Source of the DNA: Amarolinea aalborgensis
GTDB taxonomy: Bacteria; Chloroflexota; Anaerolineae; SSC4; Amarolineaceae
NCBI RefSeq assembly: GCF_900491745.1
Contig: NZ_UETR01000005.1
Location: forward strand, 248,001 to 312,000
Reading direction: 5' to 3'
Length of the DNA: 64,000 nt
Part shown: positions 7,693-16,606 of the stretch, piece after piece
Position numbering within the stretch: the first letter of the stretch is position 1
How the letters are laid out: each line of letters opens with the position of its first letter
Notes under the pieces: model-generated
What the model was told of the DNA's origin: nothing
The model's input: only the letters and a program-made list of their open reading frames with translations
Database searches by the model: none
Position numbers and translations under genes: made by a program

Positions 7693-9075
7693 ATGGCAAA
7701 CCTACAGGCTGATGTGGTCATCTGCGGCGCAGGCATTGCCGGCATCGCCACCGCGTTCTACCTGGCGACGCGCTACGGCGTGCGCCGCGTTATCCTGGTG
7801 GATGAGCGCCCACCCCTATCGCTCACCAGCGACAAGTCCACCGAATGTTACCGCAATTGGTGGCCGGGGCCGGGCGACGCCATGGTCAGCTTGATGAACC
7901 ACAGTATTGATCTGCTGGAGATGCTGGCGCGGGAGACGGCCAACGCCTTTCACCTCAACCGCCGCGGCTACATTTACGCCACGGCCGATCTGGCGCAGAT
8001 CGAGCGCCTGGCGCAAGCCGCGGCCGAATCCGCCACTTTCGGGGCCGGGCCCGTACGCCTTCACGGCCCTGGCGGTGGCCGGTCCGCCTACCAACCAGCG
8101 CCCGCAGCCGGCTTCGAAGATCAGCCAAGCGGCGCGGATTTGATTACCGACCCGATGCTGCTGCAGGAACATTTCCCTTACCTGGCGCCCAACGTCGTGG
8201 CCGTACTCCATGCCCGACGCTGCGGCTGGTTTAGCGCGCAGCTCTTGGGCATGTTGATGCTGGAGCAGGCGCGGGCGTTGGGTGTACGCCTTCTCTCCGG
8301 TCACGTGGCCGCGGTCGAGCTGCGAGCTGGGCGGGTCAGCGGCGTGCATATCCAGCAGGCGCAAAGCGCAACGTTGATCGAGACCCCGGTGTTCGTCAAT
8401 GCGGCCGGCCCGTTTTTGGACGGAGTGGCAAGACAGCTTGGCGTGACGTTGCCGATTCACCACGAGCGTCATCTGAAGATGGCCTTCCACGATCACCGGG
8501 GCGTGGTGCCTCGTCACGCGCCATTCCTGGTATGGGCCGATGCCCAGCGCCTGCCCTGGGACGATGAGGAGCGCGCCTGGCTGGCGGCGTCAGCGGAAAC
8601 GCAGTGGATGCTGGACGAATTCACGCCTGGGGTGCACACCCGGCCCGATGGCCCGGCCGACAGCCCCATCCTGCTGATGCTGTGGGACTATCATGCGCGC
8701 CCGGTGGAGATGGTGCTGCCGGCGCCGCTCGACGCCGAATTCCCTGACCTGGTGCTGCGCGGGCTATCCACTATGCTGCCGGGGCTGCGCGCCTATTTTG
8801 GCCGCGCGCCCAAGCCCAGCCTGGACGGCGGCTATTACACCAAAACGCAGGAAAATCGCCCCCTGATCGGCCCCCTCGGCGCGCCGGGCGCCTACGTTAT
8901 TGGCGCGCTGTCTGGCTACGGCGTCATGGCTGCGCCAGGCGCCGGCGACCTGCTCGCGCGGCAGATCAGCGGGCAGCCGCTGCCCAACCACGCGCGGTGG
9001 TTTTTGCCCAGTCGCTATGAAGACCCTGCCTACCAGTCTCTGCTCGCCAATTGGGGCGCCACCGGGCAGCTATAA
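7693..9075 (+). CDS. FAD-dependent amine/amino-acid oxidoreductase (DAO family)
   Basis: Residues 6-40 form the dinucleotide-binding fold (VVICGAGIAGIATAFYLATR, then an acidic end of strand two in VDERPPLS). A second cofactor segment VFVNAAGPFLDGVARQLGV lies near residue 235, and the C-terminal block QENRPLIGPLGAPGAYVIGA with GYGVMAAPGAGDLLA is the usual end of sarcosine oxidase-beta and glycine oxidase relatives. The closest functional idea is oxidation of a secondary amine or imino acid. ATG at 7693 is preferred over the GTG six bases earlier because AAAGG lies at 7681-7685. It follows recF closely without being functionally related. Confidence 0.85.
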   Translation: MANLQADVVICGAGIAGIATAFYLATRYGVRRVILVDERPPLSLTSDKSTECYRNWWPGPGDAMVSLMNHSIDLLEMLARETANAFHLNRRGYIYATADLAQIERLAQAAAESATFGAGPVRLHGPGGGRSAYQPAPAAGFEDQPSGADLITDPMLLQEHFPYLAPNVVAVLHARRCGWFSAQLLGMLMLEQARALGVRLLSGHVAAVELRAGRVSGVHIQQAQSATLIETPVFVNAAGPFLDGVARQLGVTLPIHHERHLKMAFHDHRGVVPRHAPFLVWADAQRLPWDDEERAWLAASAETQWMLDEFTPGVHTRPDGPADSPILLMLWDYHARPVEMVLPAPLDAEFPDLVLRGLSTMLPGLRAYFGRAPKPSLDGGYYTKTQENRPLIGPLGAPGAYVIGALSGYGVMAAPGAGDLLARQISGQPLPNHARWFLPSRYEDPAYQSLLANWGATGQL

Positions 9076-9093
9076 CACTCCTCGTGGACAGCA

Positions 9094-9561
9094 TCAGTCA
9101 TCGCCCAACGGGCCGAAGTAGAACAACGAAGTTTCTGGATCCACGGCAAAGCGTATGCGCTGCAACATTCCTTCGAGACCAACAAAAGAGGGTAGCGTCC
9201 AGATTTCGCCTGGATCGAGTTGGGGAATGAAGACAATAACGGTCAAACTGATGTCATCGCCTTCATCGGCAGCGATTTCTGCCGACATCAGGTAGGTTTG
9301 GCCCCGATACTCAATCCCGCGGATGAGCAAGCGAGTCTTCTCAAGTGGATCCGTGAGGGCGAGTTTCAAGGATTCGGCAAGGTCAGGATGGCAAATGACA
9401 AACGGAGTTCCCGTGTCTACGGCAGCCATAAGCGGTTGACCTTCAATCGTCAACCGCATCATGAGGCGTCCCGCCGTTGGTTCACCGATGTTGCCAACAA
9501 AGTACGGTGTGGCTCCAGTGGCAAATGCGCGTCCACTGTTGAAGTTGAGTAAACCGGGCAT
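9094..9561 (-). CDS. retropepsin-like (clan AA) aspartic protease homologue
   Basis: A 155-residue protein with a single aspartic-protease-type triad motif, LMAAVDTGTPFVICHPDLAE at residues 44-63 (active Asp-Thr-Gly), preceded by strands (RLMMRLTIEGQ) and followed near the C-terminus by SFVGLEGMLQRIRFAVDP and FYFG, the order seen in single-domain retroviral-type peptidases that work as dimers. The ATG at 9561 is chosen because a GGGGGG run lies just upstream and the longer frame would overlap the preceding gene. It is 17 bp after a DUF5678 gene on the same strand, and the two probably share a transcript. Proteolysis has not been shown for such genes here; it is inferred from the motif. Confidence 0.65.
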   Translation of the reverse strand: MPGLLNFNSGRAFATGATPYFVGNIGEPTAGRLMMRLTIEGQPLMAAVDTGTPFVICHPDLAESLKLALTDPLEKTRLLIRGIEYRGQTYLMSAEIAADEGDDISLTVIVFIPQLDPGEIWTLPSFVGLEGMLQRIRFAVDPETSLFYFGPLGDD

Positions 9562-9578
9562 GAAAACCCCCCAGTTGT

Positions 9579-10202
9579 CTATTTCCACACGACATGGGCT
9601 ACTGTGGCCGAACGAAGGTCGCCGATCTGAGCTTCGAGTTGCTGAATCGTGGGCGCCGCCGAAATGAGTTGACCATTCTTGACTGCAACCCACTGCCCGT
9701 AATGCTCAGCACTATGCTTGGCAAACCACTGCGTGTCAGCACGCACGGCTGGATCATGGGTACCGTGGCTTACTTGCGCAGACGCAGGATTCAAAGCCCG
9801 TGCGAATTTGTGCAAGCCAAGATGATCAGGATGAAGGGCAGCGCCGTTGCGCGCCAGGGTCTGCGCTAGATAGTGCAGTCCAGATTGAAAAGCCAAGCGA
9901 ACCACGCGCTCTATGATCTCTGGCGCCTGCTGTAACCAATCTATCAGTGCATAAGCCTCGTGGAATGACTGTTCGTTGCCTGCATCAGACGCGAGCCGCA
10001 GACGCGCCAAGACATCGTCAATGGACGATTGCTTCAGTGGGATCGCTGCAATCGGCGCCACATCATGGCTCTCGGTCTGCAAGGGGCTGTCGCCTGTTAG
10101 CGCGCCCTGTGGCGTGAGCGCTTTCTTGCCATTGCGTCGTTTCGCGTTGTATATCGTCACATTTCGTTTGCGAACTGTTGCCAGACCCGCTGACTGACTC
10201 AT
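9579..10202 (-). CDS. DUF5678-like domain protein
   Basis: A 207-residue protein with a basic N-terminus (RKRNVTIYNAKRRNGKKA), a helical middle (residues 60-150, including AYALIDWLQQAPEIIERVV) and a C-terminal domain of about 45 residues, WFAKHSAEHYGQWVAVKNGQ followed by TIQQLEAQIG, which matches the short DUF5678 pattern (a WVAV-x-G core between two helices). ATG at 10202 is used because the upstream codons lack family character. The function is unknown; the domain is often carried by small accessory genes. It is the likely operon partner of the retropepsin-like gene downstream. Confidence 0.6.
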   Translation of the reverse strand: MSQSAGLATVRKRNVTIYNAKRRNGKKALTPQGALTGDSPLQTESHDVAPIAAIPLKQSSIDDVLARLRLASDAGNEQSFHEAYALIDWLQQAPEIIERVVRLAFQSGLHYLAQTLARNGAALHPDHLGLHKFARALNPASAQVSHGTHDPAVRADTQWFAKHSAEHYGQWVAVKNGQLISAAPTIQQLEAQIGDLRSATVAHVVWK

Positions 10203-10393
10203 CCTCTGCCTCCTTTCCCAACCAATGCCGTACGCCGGGATACGCACCGGACTGACTGGTCCTTTTTGGCGCCTATGACGGAAGTATCCTGTGGCCTACA
10301 TAGCGTCTGAGGGTTACATCAGATTATACCGCAATCATGCCCCGCGCCGCGAATCGTCAGCCGGGCTACTACCTGGCCTGTAAGCGTCAAGAG

Positions 10394-10418
10394 ACCCGAC
10401 TTCTCCCAGAAGTCGGGT
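10394..10418 (-). terminator. hairpin terminator after the agmatinase gene
   Basis: A perfect 11-bp stem (arms 10394-10404 and 10408-10418) with loop CCC lies five bases beyond the agmatinase stop on the minus strand. The following bases are only moderately T-rich on either strand, so termination in both directions is possible but may be partial. The rest of 10203-10393 shows no gene. Confidence 0.6.
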
Positions 10419-10423
10419 TTCTG

Positions 10424-11332
10424 TCATTGCCTTGCCTCCAAGGCTAACGCCATGGTCTTGTACACCAGTTTGGCGACAGTAAAATCGGCCGCATGATAGC
10501 CGGGAATAGGCGCCAGTTCCACGGCGTCGAAACCAACGATGTCGGCGTTCTGGGCCACGGTGCGGATCGCATCGAGGGTTTGCCACCAACTCAGACCGCC
10601 CGGCTCCGGCGTGCCAGTCGCCGGAATCAGCGCCGGATCGAGGCCGTCCACATCAATCGTCAGGAAAACTTTGTGGCCCTTCACCCGCTCCGCCAGTTCG
10701 TCCAGGTATTCAGGGCCGGCATGGACATCCTCGGCAAAGAACACACGCACCGTCTCCGGGTGCGCAGCGATGAAATCGATCTCTTCACGACAAACAGAGC
10801 GGATGCCGATCTGCACCAGCGACCCTAACCGATGAAAATGGCGGCCGGCGCAGGCATGGCTGTAAGCGGAATCTTCGTAGCTCGCGCGCAGGTCGCTGTG
10901 CGCATCAATCTGCACGGTCAGCAGCGGCGAGCTGTCCGCGCAATGGATTTGCGCCAGGCCGCGCGCCATCCCCACACTGACCGTATGCTCGCCGCCCAAA
11001 CCCACGACGAACTTGCCCGCGCGGGCCTGTGCGGCCGCCGCTTCCTGGATGGCGTCTACCATGATGAGTGGGCCTTCCATGCTGGGCGCCAGCGCGGGCA
11101 GCGTGTGGACGCCCCAGCGCAGCGCCAGTTCGTCATCGAACTCGCGATCCAGCAGCTCGACTTGGGTGGAAGCCTGCAAAATCGCACGCGGCCCGTTGCG
11201 CGTGCCGCCGCTGTAACTGACCGTGGCTTCGTAGGGAATCGGCAGCACGACGACCCGGCTGCGCTCATAGCCGCTAAATTCTTCGGCCAGTCCCAGAAAG
11301 TTATCTGGCGGCAAGAAGGTGTATCCAGTCAT
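10424..11332 (-). CDS. speB: agmatinase / ureohydrolase
   Basis: Hydrolyses agmatine to putrescine and urea, or a related guanidino substrate, using two Mn ions. The metal ligands are in place: VVGLGGEHTVSVG (His), QIDAHSDLRASYEDSAYSHA (Asp-x-His-x-Asp), and FLTIDVDGLDPALIPATGTP (Asp-x-Asp). The 302-residue length is normal. ATG at 11332 has GAGG seven bases upstream and avoids overlap with the previous gene; the longer frame does not. It begins 7 bp after a deoxyhypusine-synthase-like gene, giving a two-gene polyamine unit. Confidence 0.92.
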   Translation of the reverse strand: MTGYTFLPPDNFLGLAEEFSGYERSRVVVLPIPYEATVSYSGGTRNGPRAILQASTQVELLDREFDDELALRWGVHTLPALAPSMEGPLIMVDAIQEAAAAQARAGKFVVGLGGEHTVSVGMARGLAQIHCADSSPLLTVQIDAHSDLRASYEDSAYSHACAGRHFHRLGSLVQIGIRSVCREEIDFIAAHPETVRVFFAEDVHAGPEYLDELAERVKGHKVFLTIDVDGLDPALIPATGTPEPGGLSWWQTLDAIRTVAQNADIVGFDAVELAPIPGYHAADFTVAKLVYKTMALALEARQ

Positions 11333-11339
11333 ATCTACC

Positions 11340-12440
11340 TCACACATCCCAGGATTCAGAATCATCCGGCTGATTCTGCCGGTAAGCCGCAGTCAGCGCC
11401 GCCAGTAAGCCCGGGCGCTGCTCGTACAGGCGCTTGTGCGGACGCGGCGCATGTTTCGCCAGGGCGTACGCGGTCAAGATGGGCAACGCCAGGGTGCTGT
11501 CGGTGTAACAGACGATGCTGTCAGGCAGTTGATCCGGATCCACCTTGCCCCAGGTGACAGCTTCTGAGGGCGTAGCGCCGCTGAGACCGCCGGTGTCAGG
11601 GCGCGCGTCCGTGATCTGCACGAAGTAATCATGGCCCTTTTCGTCAATGCCCATGATCTCCTGAATTTGCGGCTCCGTTTGCAGGATGAAATTCTTGGGG
11701 CTGCCGCCGCCGATGATCAGCACGGCGCTCTTGCCGCCGCTGGCCTTGGCGCCGTAGACGATGGCGGTCGTTTCGTTGACGTCAGCCTCCGGGTCGAAAC
11801 CGAGTTGGCCGCCGGCCAGGCGCAGCGCGGCCACGTTCATGCCAATGGTGGAATCGCCTGGGCTGGAAGTGTAAACCGGCACGCCCGCGTCAAACGCCGC
11901 GCCCAGTACGGAGCGATGGGTCAGTCCCAGGCGCAGTTCACGCGCGCGCACGTACTTGCCCAGGCGATAGTGCAGTTCGGCCGTGCTCATGCGGCGCTGA
12001 AATTCAGGCGCGGCCAGCACGCGGCGCAAGAAGGCATCAGACTTGAGCAGCACCTCCTGATCGAAGACGATGTCGTAGATGCGGATGATTTTCTGCTCAC
12101 GCAGTTCGACGTCATCCACAAAGGGCGAGGTCTGGAAAAGCTCAAAGCCGAGCGAGCGGTGCAGGTCATGATACAAATTGGCGCCAGTGCTGATGATCCA
12201 ATCAATCATGCCCGCGTCAAGCAGCGGCACGAGCGCTGCATGTCCCAGTCCAGTCGGCGTCAGCGCTCCAGAAAGCGTGACGCCCACGGTGACATCAGGT
12301 TCGAGCATCTTGTTGACGAACAAGCGGCACGCTTCACGCAGGCGCGCCGCGTTGTAGGCCAGGAAATAATCATCCACCAGGTCCACCACGTTCAAGTTGG
12401 TCGAGATGGGCTGTGGGTCGAGCTTGCGACCGTACGTCAT
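11340..12440 (-). CDS. deoxyhypusine synthase-like protein (probable polyamine enzyme)
   Basis: A 366-residue NAD-dependent aminobutyl-transferase homologue. The family blocks are VGVTLSGALTPTGLGHAAL near residue 68, WIISTGANLYHDLHRSLGF, GDSTIGMNVAAL, SAVLIIGGGSPKNFILQTEP, and SGATPSEAVTWGKVDPDQLP, whose Lys corresponds to the catalytic lysine of eukaryotic DHS. ATG at 12440 has an excellent AGGAGG. Bacteria lack eIF5A, so a bacterial member beside agmatinase more likely makes homospermidine or a related polyamine from putrescine or spermidine. That role follows from family knowledge and context, not from a residue that proves it. Confidence 0.8.
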   Translation of the reverse strand: MTYGRKLDPQPISTNLNVVDLVDDYFLAYNAARLREACRLFVNKMLEPDVTVGVTLSGALTPTGLGHAALVPLLDAGMIDWIISTGANLYHDLHRSLGFELFQTSPFVDDVELREQKIIRIYDIVFDQEVLLKSDAFLRRVLAAPEFQRRMSTAELHYRLGKYVRARELRLGLTHRSVLGAAFDAGVPVYTSSPGDSTIGMNVAALRLAGGQLGFDPEADVNETTAIVYGAKASGGKSAVLIIGGGSPKNFILQTEPQIQEIMGIDEKGHDYFVQITDARPDTGGLSGATPSEAVTWGKVDPDQLPDSIVCYTDSTLALPILTAYALAKHAPRPHKRLYEQRPGLLAALTAAYRQNQPDDSESWDV

Positions 12441-12673
12441 TGGTATTCCTCCTGTATACTCAAGCCTGCGAAAACGCCGAACCCGTGCGGCGCGGCCGAT
12501 TTGTCGAGCGCGTCCTGGGCCATGCGCCAACCAGCGCCGCGCGCCAGATTGGCTGCAGGGCTGATACAAAATGGGGATGTCGAGCCTGATGGCCCCGCAC
12601 ATCCCCACTCGTTGGCAACTGCGTGATGATCCTCGGTCGCATGGCCCGCGTGCTGCGCGGCCACCAACGCAGC
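12441..12673. other. 233-bp intergenic region, mreB to DHS-like gene
   Basis: No supported gene, strong terminator or repeat was found. It contains the AGGAGG ribosome-binding site of the downstream gene at its left end. A separate promoter for the polyamine pair could be here but no convincing boxes were seen. Confidence 0.4.
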
Positions 12674-13678
12674 TCACATCTGCATCAGGCTGCGCTTCAT
12701 GATGGCATAGTTTTCCAGCGCCTTACCCGCGCCGATAGCAACGCACGCGATAGGGTTTTCGGCGCAGTAGCATGGCACGCCGGTCTCTTTGGTCAACAGC
12801 TTGTCAATATTGCGCAGCAAGGCGCCGCCGCCGGTCAGAACCATGCCGCGGTCAATGATATCGGCGGCCAGTTCAGGCGGAGTCTTTTCCAGCGTCGCCT
12901 TCACCGTACCGACGATGGCCTGCATCGGCTCCGTGATGGCCTCCGTCACTTCCTCTGATGTAATTGTGATCGTCTTGGGAAGACCGGCCACCTGATCGCG
13001 TCCGCGCACTTCCATGGACATGAGTTCAGGCATCATCACCGCGCTGCCGATCTTGATCTTGATCTCTTCGGCGGTCTGGTCGCCAATCAGCAGATTGTAC
13101 TTTTTGCGCACGTAGTTGACAATGGCATCGTCAATCCGATTGCCGCCGATGCGAATCGCGCTCCAAACGACAATGTCGTACATCGAGACAACAGCGGCTT
13201 CGGTGGTGCCGCCGCCAATGTCTACCACCATATTGCCAGTGGGCGTATCAATGGGCAGGCCGGCGCCGTACGCAGCCGCCAACGGCTCAGGAATCAGATA
13301 CGCTTCGCGCGCCCCCGCTTCGATGGTGGCATCGTGCACCGCGCGACTCTCGACACTGGTCACGCCTTTCGGCGTCGAAATCATCACGCGCGGCTTGAAG
13401 AGCGGGTTGCGACCGCACGTGCGGCGGATAAAATAGCGCAGCATGGCTCCCGTGACCACATAGTCGGCGATCACGCCATCGCGCATGGGGCGCGCAACCT
13501 CGATGCTCTCCGGGGTGCGACCCAACATGTCGGCGGCTTCCTGGCCGACGGCCACAATTTTGCTGTCACGCGTGGCAATGGCCACGACCGATGGTTCCTG
13601 CAGAACGATGCCCCGGCCCTTCATGTAGACGAGCAGGTTTACCGTACCCAGGTCAATGCCCAATAGCTTTTCAAACAT
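12674..13678 (-). CDS. mreB: rod shape-determining protein MreB
   Basis: Bacterial actin that organises lateral wall synthesis on the inner membrane face. Phosphate 1 is LGIDLGTVNLLVY at residues 6-18, phosphate 2 is NMVVDIGGGTTEAAV near 157, and the adenosine motif is GMVLTGGGALLRNIDKLL near 283. The 334-residue length is standard. The gene stands alone: mreC, mreD and pbp2 are not beside it, as in several lineages with dispersed mre genes. It has its own promoter, and AAGGAAA precedes the ATG. Confidence 0.96.
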   Translation of the reverse strand: MFEKLLGIDLGTVNLLVYMKGRGIVLQEPSVVAIATRDSKIVAVGQEAADMLGRTPESIEVARPMRDGVIADYVVTGAMLRYFIRRTCGRNPLFKPRVMISTPKGVTSVESRAVHDATIEAGAREAYLIPEPLAAAYGAGLPIDTPTGNMVVDIGGGTTEAAVVSMYDIVVWSAIRIGGNRIDDAIVNYVRKKYNLLIGDQTAEEIKIKIGSAVMMPELMSMEVRGRDQVAGLPKTITITSEEVTEAITEPMQAIVGTVKATLEKTPPELAADIIDRGMVLTGGGALLRNIDKLLTKETGVPCYCAENPIACVAIGAGKALENYAIMKRSLMQM

Positions 13679-13723
13679 TCAGTGTTTCCTTCTCTTGCTC
13701 ATTCGCAGAGATCAGTCAGGGCG

Positions 13724-13752
13724 ATTATACGGGAAAGCAGACGGCGATGCAA
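13724..13752 (-). promoter_or_regulatory. promoter of mreB
   Basis: On the minus strand TTGCAT (13752-13747) and a perfect TATAAT (13729-13724) are 17 bp apart. The expected leader is about 40 nt and contains AAGGAAA before the ATG at 13678. The boxes lie in the short gap after the preceding symporter gene. Confidence 0.65.
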
Positions 13753-13754
13753 GT

Positions 13755-15158
13755 TCATGGCATGTCTTCGGGCGCGGTCAGCGCCTGATCGGCGCGCGCT
13801 GCACGCTGGCGCCGACGTTTTTCCAGCAGGGTGACGATTCGCGCGTGCCGTTCACGTGAGATCGGATAGAATGAGACGAGCACAATGCCGGCAATGAAAA
13901 AAGCGGCCGGCAGGGGGCCGGTCAGCAGGCGAATCGCCCACAGCGCGCTGGCGGGCTGCTGCGCATCCACGACAGCGTTCGCCATGTAACCGGTGGCCGA
14001 AAGCGCCACCCCGGTGACGGCGATGGTCAGCGCGCCGACCAATTTCTGGATCAGGGTAATGACGCTGTAGTACGCAGCCTCTTGGCGCTGCGCGCGGCGC
14101 AGTTCGTCCCAGTCAATCACATCGGGCAGAATCGCCAGGGGGATGGCATGGGCCGCAGAAACGCCCACCCCGGCCAGCGCCGCCAGCACAAACACCCAAT
14201 GGGTCTGTCCTGACGGGATGAAACTGAGCGTCAAGAGCACCACGGCCATGAAGGCCATACCCAGTTGATAGGCTCGCGGCTTGTCCAACTTGTGGGAAAC
14301 CCATACCCACAACGGCAGCGCCAATACGCCTACGCCAAACAGGAGCAGGAAGATCATGTCACGCGCGCCGCCGGCCAGGCGGAAGTAGTCGCGAATCAGG
14401 AACACCAGGACAAATTGAATGAGATCAATCGGCATCCAGGTCAGCAGATAAACGCCGGCGGCAATTAGAAAAGCCTTGTTGCTGGCTGCCATGCGAAACG
14501 AATCCACCAGGCCGGGCGTGGGCAGGTCTTGAAACTCCGGGCGCTCGCGCACCGTGGCAAAAACCAGCCAAACAGGCAGCACGCTGGCCAGGCCCAGGAT
14601 GGTCGCCATGGCGAGATACGCGCCGTGGCGCGTCACGGTGCCAGCGCCGGCGATGGCATCCACAATCGCCAGCGGCGCCACGGCGCCCAGCAGTCCAAAA
14701 CCAATGGAAAAGGCCATGCGGTAGGAGTGCAATGACGTACGTTCGTCGTAGGCAGGCGCCAGTTCAGGCGTCAGCGCAATGTAGGGCACGTTAACCAGGG
14801 TGAAAAACGTGTCGAACAGGACATACATCGCGGTGTAGTAGATGAGCAGTGTGGTCTGGTTGTGCGTCGCGGGAATGAGCCACATCAAGATGAAGGTTAG
14901 GCCAAAGGGCAGCGCGCCGAACAGCAGGTAGGGACGACGGCGTCCCCAACGGCTGCGCGTACGATCGCTGAGCGTGCCAATCACCAGGTCGTTGATCGCG
15001 TCCCAGATGCGCCCCAGGCCGATGGAAACGCCAGCCAGCCGCGGATCAAGCCCAACGACGTTGACCAGGAAGTCCAGGTAGAGCAGCGCCAGAGCGGTCG
15101 AGGTCAGTGAGAAGCCGGAATCGCCGGCGCCATAGATGATTTTCTTCCAGGTAGGCAT
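13755..15158 (-). CDS. GPH-type sugar:cation symporter (MFS)
   Basis: A 467-residue integral membrane protein with about twelve hydrophobic segments. The N-terminal KKIIYGAGDSGFSLTSTAL, then GRIWDAINDLVIGTLSDRTR with SRWGRRRPYLLFGALP, are the hallmark loop of the glycoside-pentoside-hexuronide symporters (MelB/XylP group); LVNVPYIALTPELAPAYDER is another. Import of a glycoside or uronide with Na+ or H+ is expected. ATG at 15158 (MPTWKKI) fits the family start; the longer frame adds nine basic residues. No glycosidase neighbours it, so the substrate cannot be guessed. Confidence 0.88.
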   Translation of the reverse strand: MPTWKKIIYGAGDSGFSLTSTALALLYLDFLVNVVGLDPRLAGVSIGLGRIWDAINDLVIGTLSDRTRSRWGRRRPYLLFGALPFGLTFILMWLIPATHNQTTLLIYYTAMYVLFDTFFTLVNVPYIALTPELAPAYDERTSLHSYRMAFSIGFGLLGAVAPLAIVDAIAGAGTVTRHGAYLAMATILGLASVLPVWLVFATVRERPEFQDLPTPGLVDSFRMAASNKAFLIAAGVYLLTWMPIDLIQFVLVFLIRDYFRLAGGARDMIFLLLFGVGVLALPLWVWVSHKLDKPRAYQLGMAFMAVVLLTLSFIPSGQTHWVFVLAALAGVGVSAAHAIPLAILPDVIDWDELRRAQRQEAAYYSVITLIQKLVGALTIAVTGVALSATGYMANAVVDAQQPASALWAIRLLTGPLPAAFFIAGIVLVSFYPISRERHARIVTLLEKRRRQRAARADQALTAPEDMP

Positions 15159-15312
15159 GCAAGATCCGTTTTTCCGGGCGCGCAAGGCCGCGGCCCAACG
15201 CTTCTACTTGACCGCAAAGAACGCACCGATGCGGCTGATAGCCGCGCATCGGCCGGTACTTTGCATACACCCATCGCGCCTGCGTTCCGCGTGGTCGAGC
15301 GTACGCACCGTT

Positions 15313-15332
15313 GGCTGCGGCTGGCCGCAGCC
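15313..15332. other. perfect 9-bp hairpin in the gap before the symporter gene
   Basis: Arms 15313-15321 and 15324-15332 (GGCTGCGGC and its complement) with a two-base spacer lie between the deoxynucleoside kinase stop and the symporter start. There is no T-run, so it is a weak terminator candidate at most. No gene is seen in 15159-15372. Confidence 0.35.
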
Positions 15333-15372
15333 GGTCTGACAACCAGGTTCAGGAGGCCGCCTGAGCCAACGC

Positions 15373-16023
15373 TCAGAATACCAGCGTTTCTCGGCCGTGC
15401 AGCCGATCTTGCACCCGCTGCGCGACCAGCGAGAGGTGAGCCTCATGCTGCACGTAGTTGAGATGATCGGTCTCCACGACCAGGATGGGGCAGAGCGTGA
15501 AGCCGGCGATCCACTGTTCGTAAAGGTCGTTCAAGCGCGCAAGATAAGCGGGCGCCATGCCCTGCTCGTAGTCGCGGCCGCGCTGGGCAATGCGATCGAG
15601 CAGGGCCGGCGCCGAGGCCTTGAGGTAGACCACCAGGTTGGGCGGCTGCAAGAGCATGGTGAGCGTGCGAAACAAGTCGTAGTAGGTTTGCCAATCTCGC
15701 TCGCTCAGATGGCCCTGCAGATAGAGATTGCGGGCAAAAACTTCGGCGTCTTCATAGACGCTGCGATCCTGCACCACCGACTGCCCATGCTGCAAGAGGT
15801 CAAAATGCTGCTGCAAACGTCGCGCGAGGAAGAAGGTCTGCGAATGGAAGCTCCACCGCGGCATGTCCGCATAGAAATCGGCCAGGTATGGGTTTTCATC
15901 CACCGCTTCATAGACCGGTTCCCAGCCTAAGCGGGCGGTCAACAGCGCGGTGAGGGTGGATTTGCCAACGCCGATGTTGCCCGCGATGGCTACAAAGTAT
16001 TTGGTGGTCAAGCCTTGCGGCAT
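15373..16023 (-). CDS. deoxynucleoside kinase (dGK/dAK type)
   Basis: Salvage kinase that phosphorylates purine deoxynucleosides. P-loop VAIAGNIGVGKSTLTALL at residues 11-28, substrate motif EAVDENPYLADFY at 39-51, the Asp-Arg-Ser motif VVQDRSVYEDAEVFA near 84, and the arginine-rich lid RIAQRGRDYEQG near 144 are all present. The 216-residue length fits the Bacillus Dgk/Dck group. It starts 7 bp after the upstream SdrD-like gene, on the same strand, but no functional link is evident. Confidence 0.92.
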   Translation of the reverse strand: MPQGLTTKYFVAIAGNIGVGKSTLTALLTARLGWEPVYEAVDENPYLADFYADMPRWSFHSQTFFLARRLQQHFDLLQHGQSVVQDRSVYEDAEVFARNLYLQGHLSERDWQTYYDLFRTLTMLLQPPNLVVYLKASAPALLDRIAQRGRDYEQGMAPAYLARLNDLYEQWIAGFTLCPILVVETDHLNYVQHEAHLSLVAQRVQDRLHGRETLVF

Positions 16024-16030
16024 CGTCTGC

Positions 16031-16534
16031 CTACTCCTTGTCCCAGCCGAAGTTCAGCCCGCTGCGGTTGAAGCTGCTCAGGTGCACGGTGTAGCTGGCG
16101 ATGAACCAGGAGCTACGCCCGATGGGCCGCGTCCACACGCCGGGCTTGGGGAAGGCGCTGTCGCTTTGACGTGAGTTGACCGAAACACAGTAGGTTCCAG
16201 CGGACAGTCCGCTGAAGCTGTAGCGCCCGCTGCTGTCGGTCGTCGTCGTGCTCAGCGTGCGGCTGATGCCGCAGCGGTCGCGCCCCAAGCGCACGGTCAT
16301 GCCATCCAGGCGCTTTTCAGCCTCATCCGGGCTGCCGTTGCCCCGCCGCAGGCTGCTGCCGGCCGTGCAGTCCGATTCGCAATAGTCTTGCCAAACCACG
16401 CCGCTGATCGAGCGGCCGCCGGCCGCAGCATTGGCCGTGTCCGCTGCGGCGGCAGCCGTTAATCCACTGACCATCCCTAGCGATGCCAACAGCACCGCCA
16501 TCACCATCAGACTGACGTAACGATTCGACTTCAT
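16031..16534 (-). CDS. secreted SdrD B-like domain protein
   Basis: A 167-residue exported protein. Residues 1-31 form a signal peptide (basic MKSNR, hydrophobic core, then Ala-rich cleavage region). The rest is one Cna_B/SdrD-B-like beta sandwich: SISGVVWQDYCESDC opens it, and TDSSGRYSFSGLSAGTYCVS is the diagnostic G-x-Y-x-F-x-x-L-x-x-G-x-Y strand pair. Cysteines at the domain start and in the GTYC strand could form disulfides. No sorting signal or membrane anchor follows, so it is probably released or held by another wall factor. Confidence 0.75.
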   Translation of the reverse strand: MKSNRYVSLMVMAVLLASLGMVSGLTAAAAADTANAAAGGRSISGVVWQDYCESDCTAGSSLRRGNGSPDEAEKRLDGMTVRLGRDRCGISRTLSTTTTDSSGRYSFSGLSAGTYCVSVNSRQSDSAFPKPGVWTRPIGRSSWFIASYTVHLSSFNRSGLNFGWDKE

Positions 16535-16606
16535 TTGACACCTCCACGAGAAAATCAGCCCGATCAGAGAACCACCACACGTCGGGCGACGGGGATTGTA
16601 CCACAG

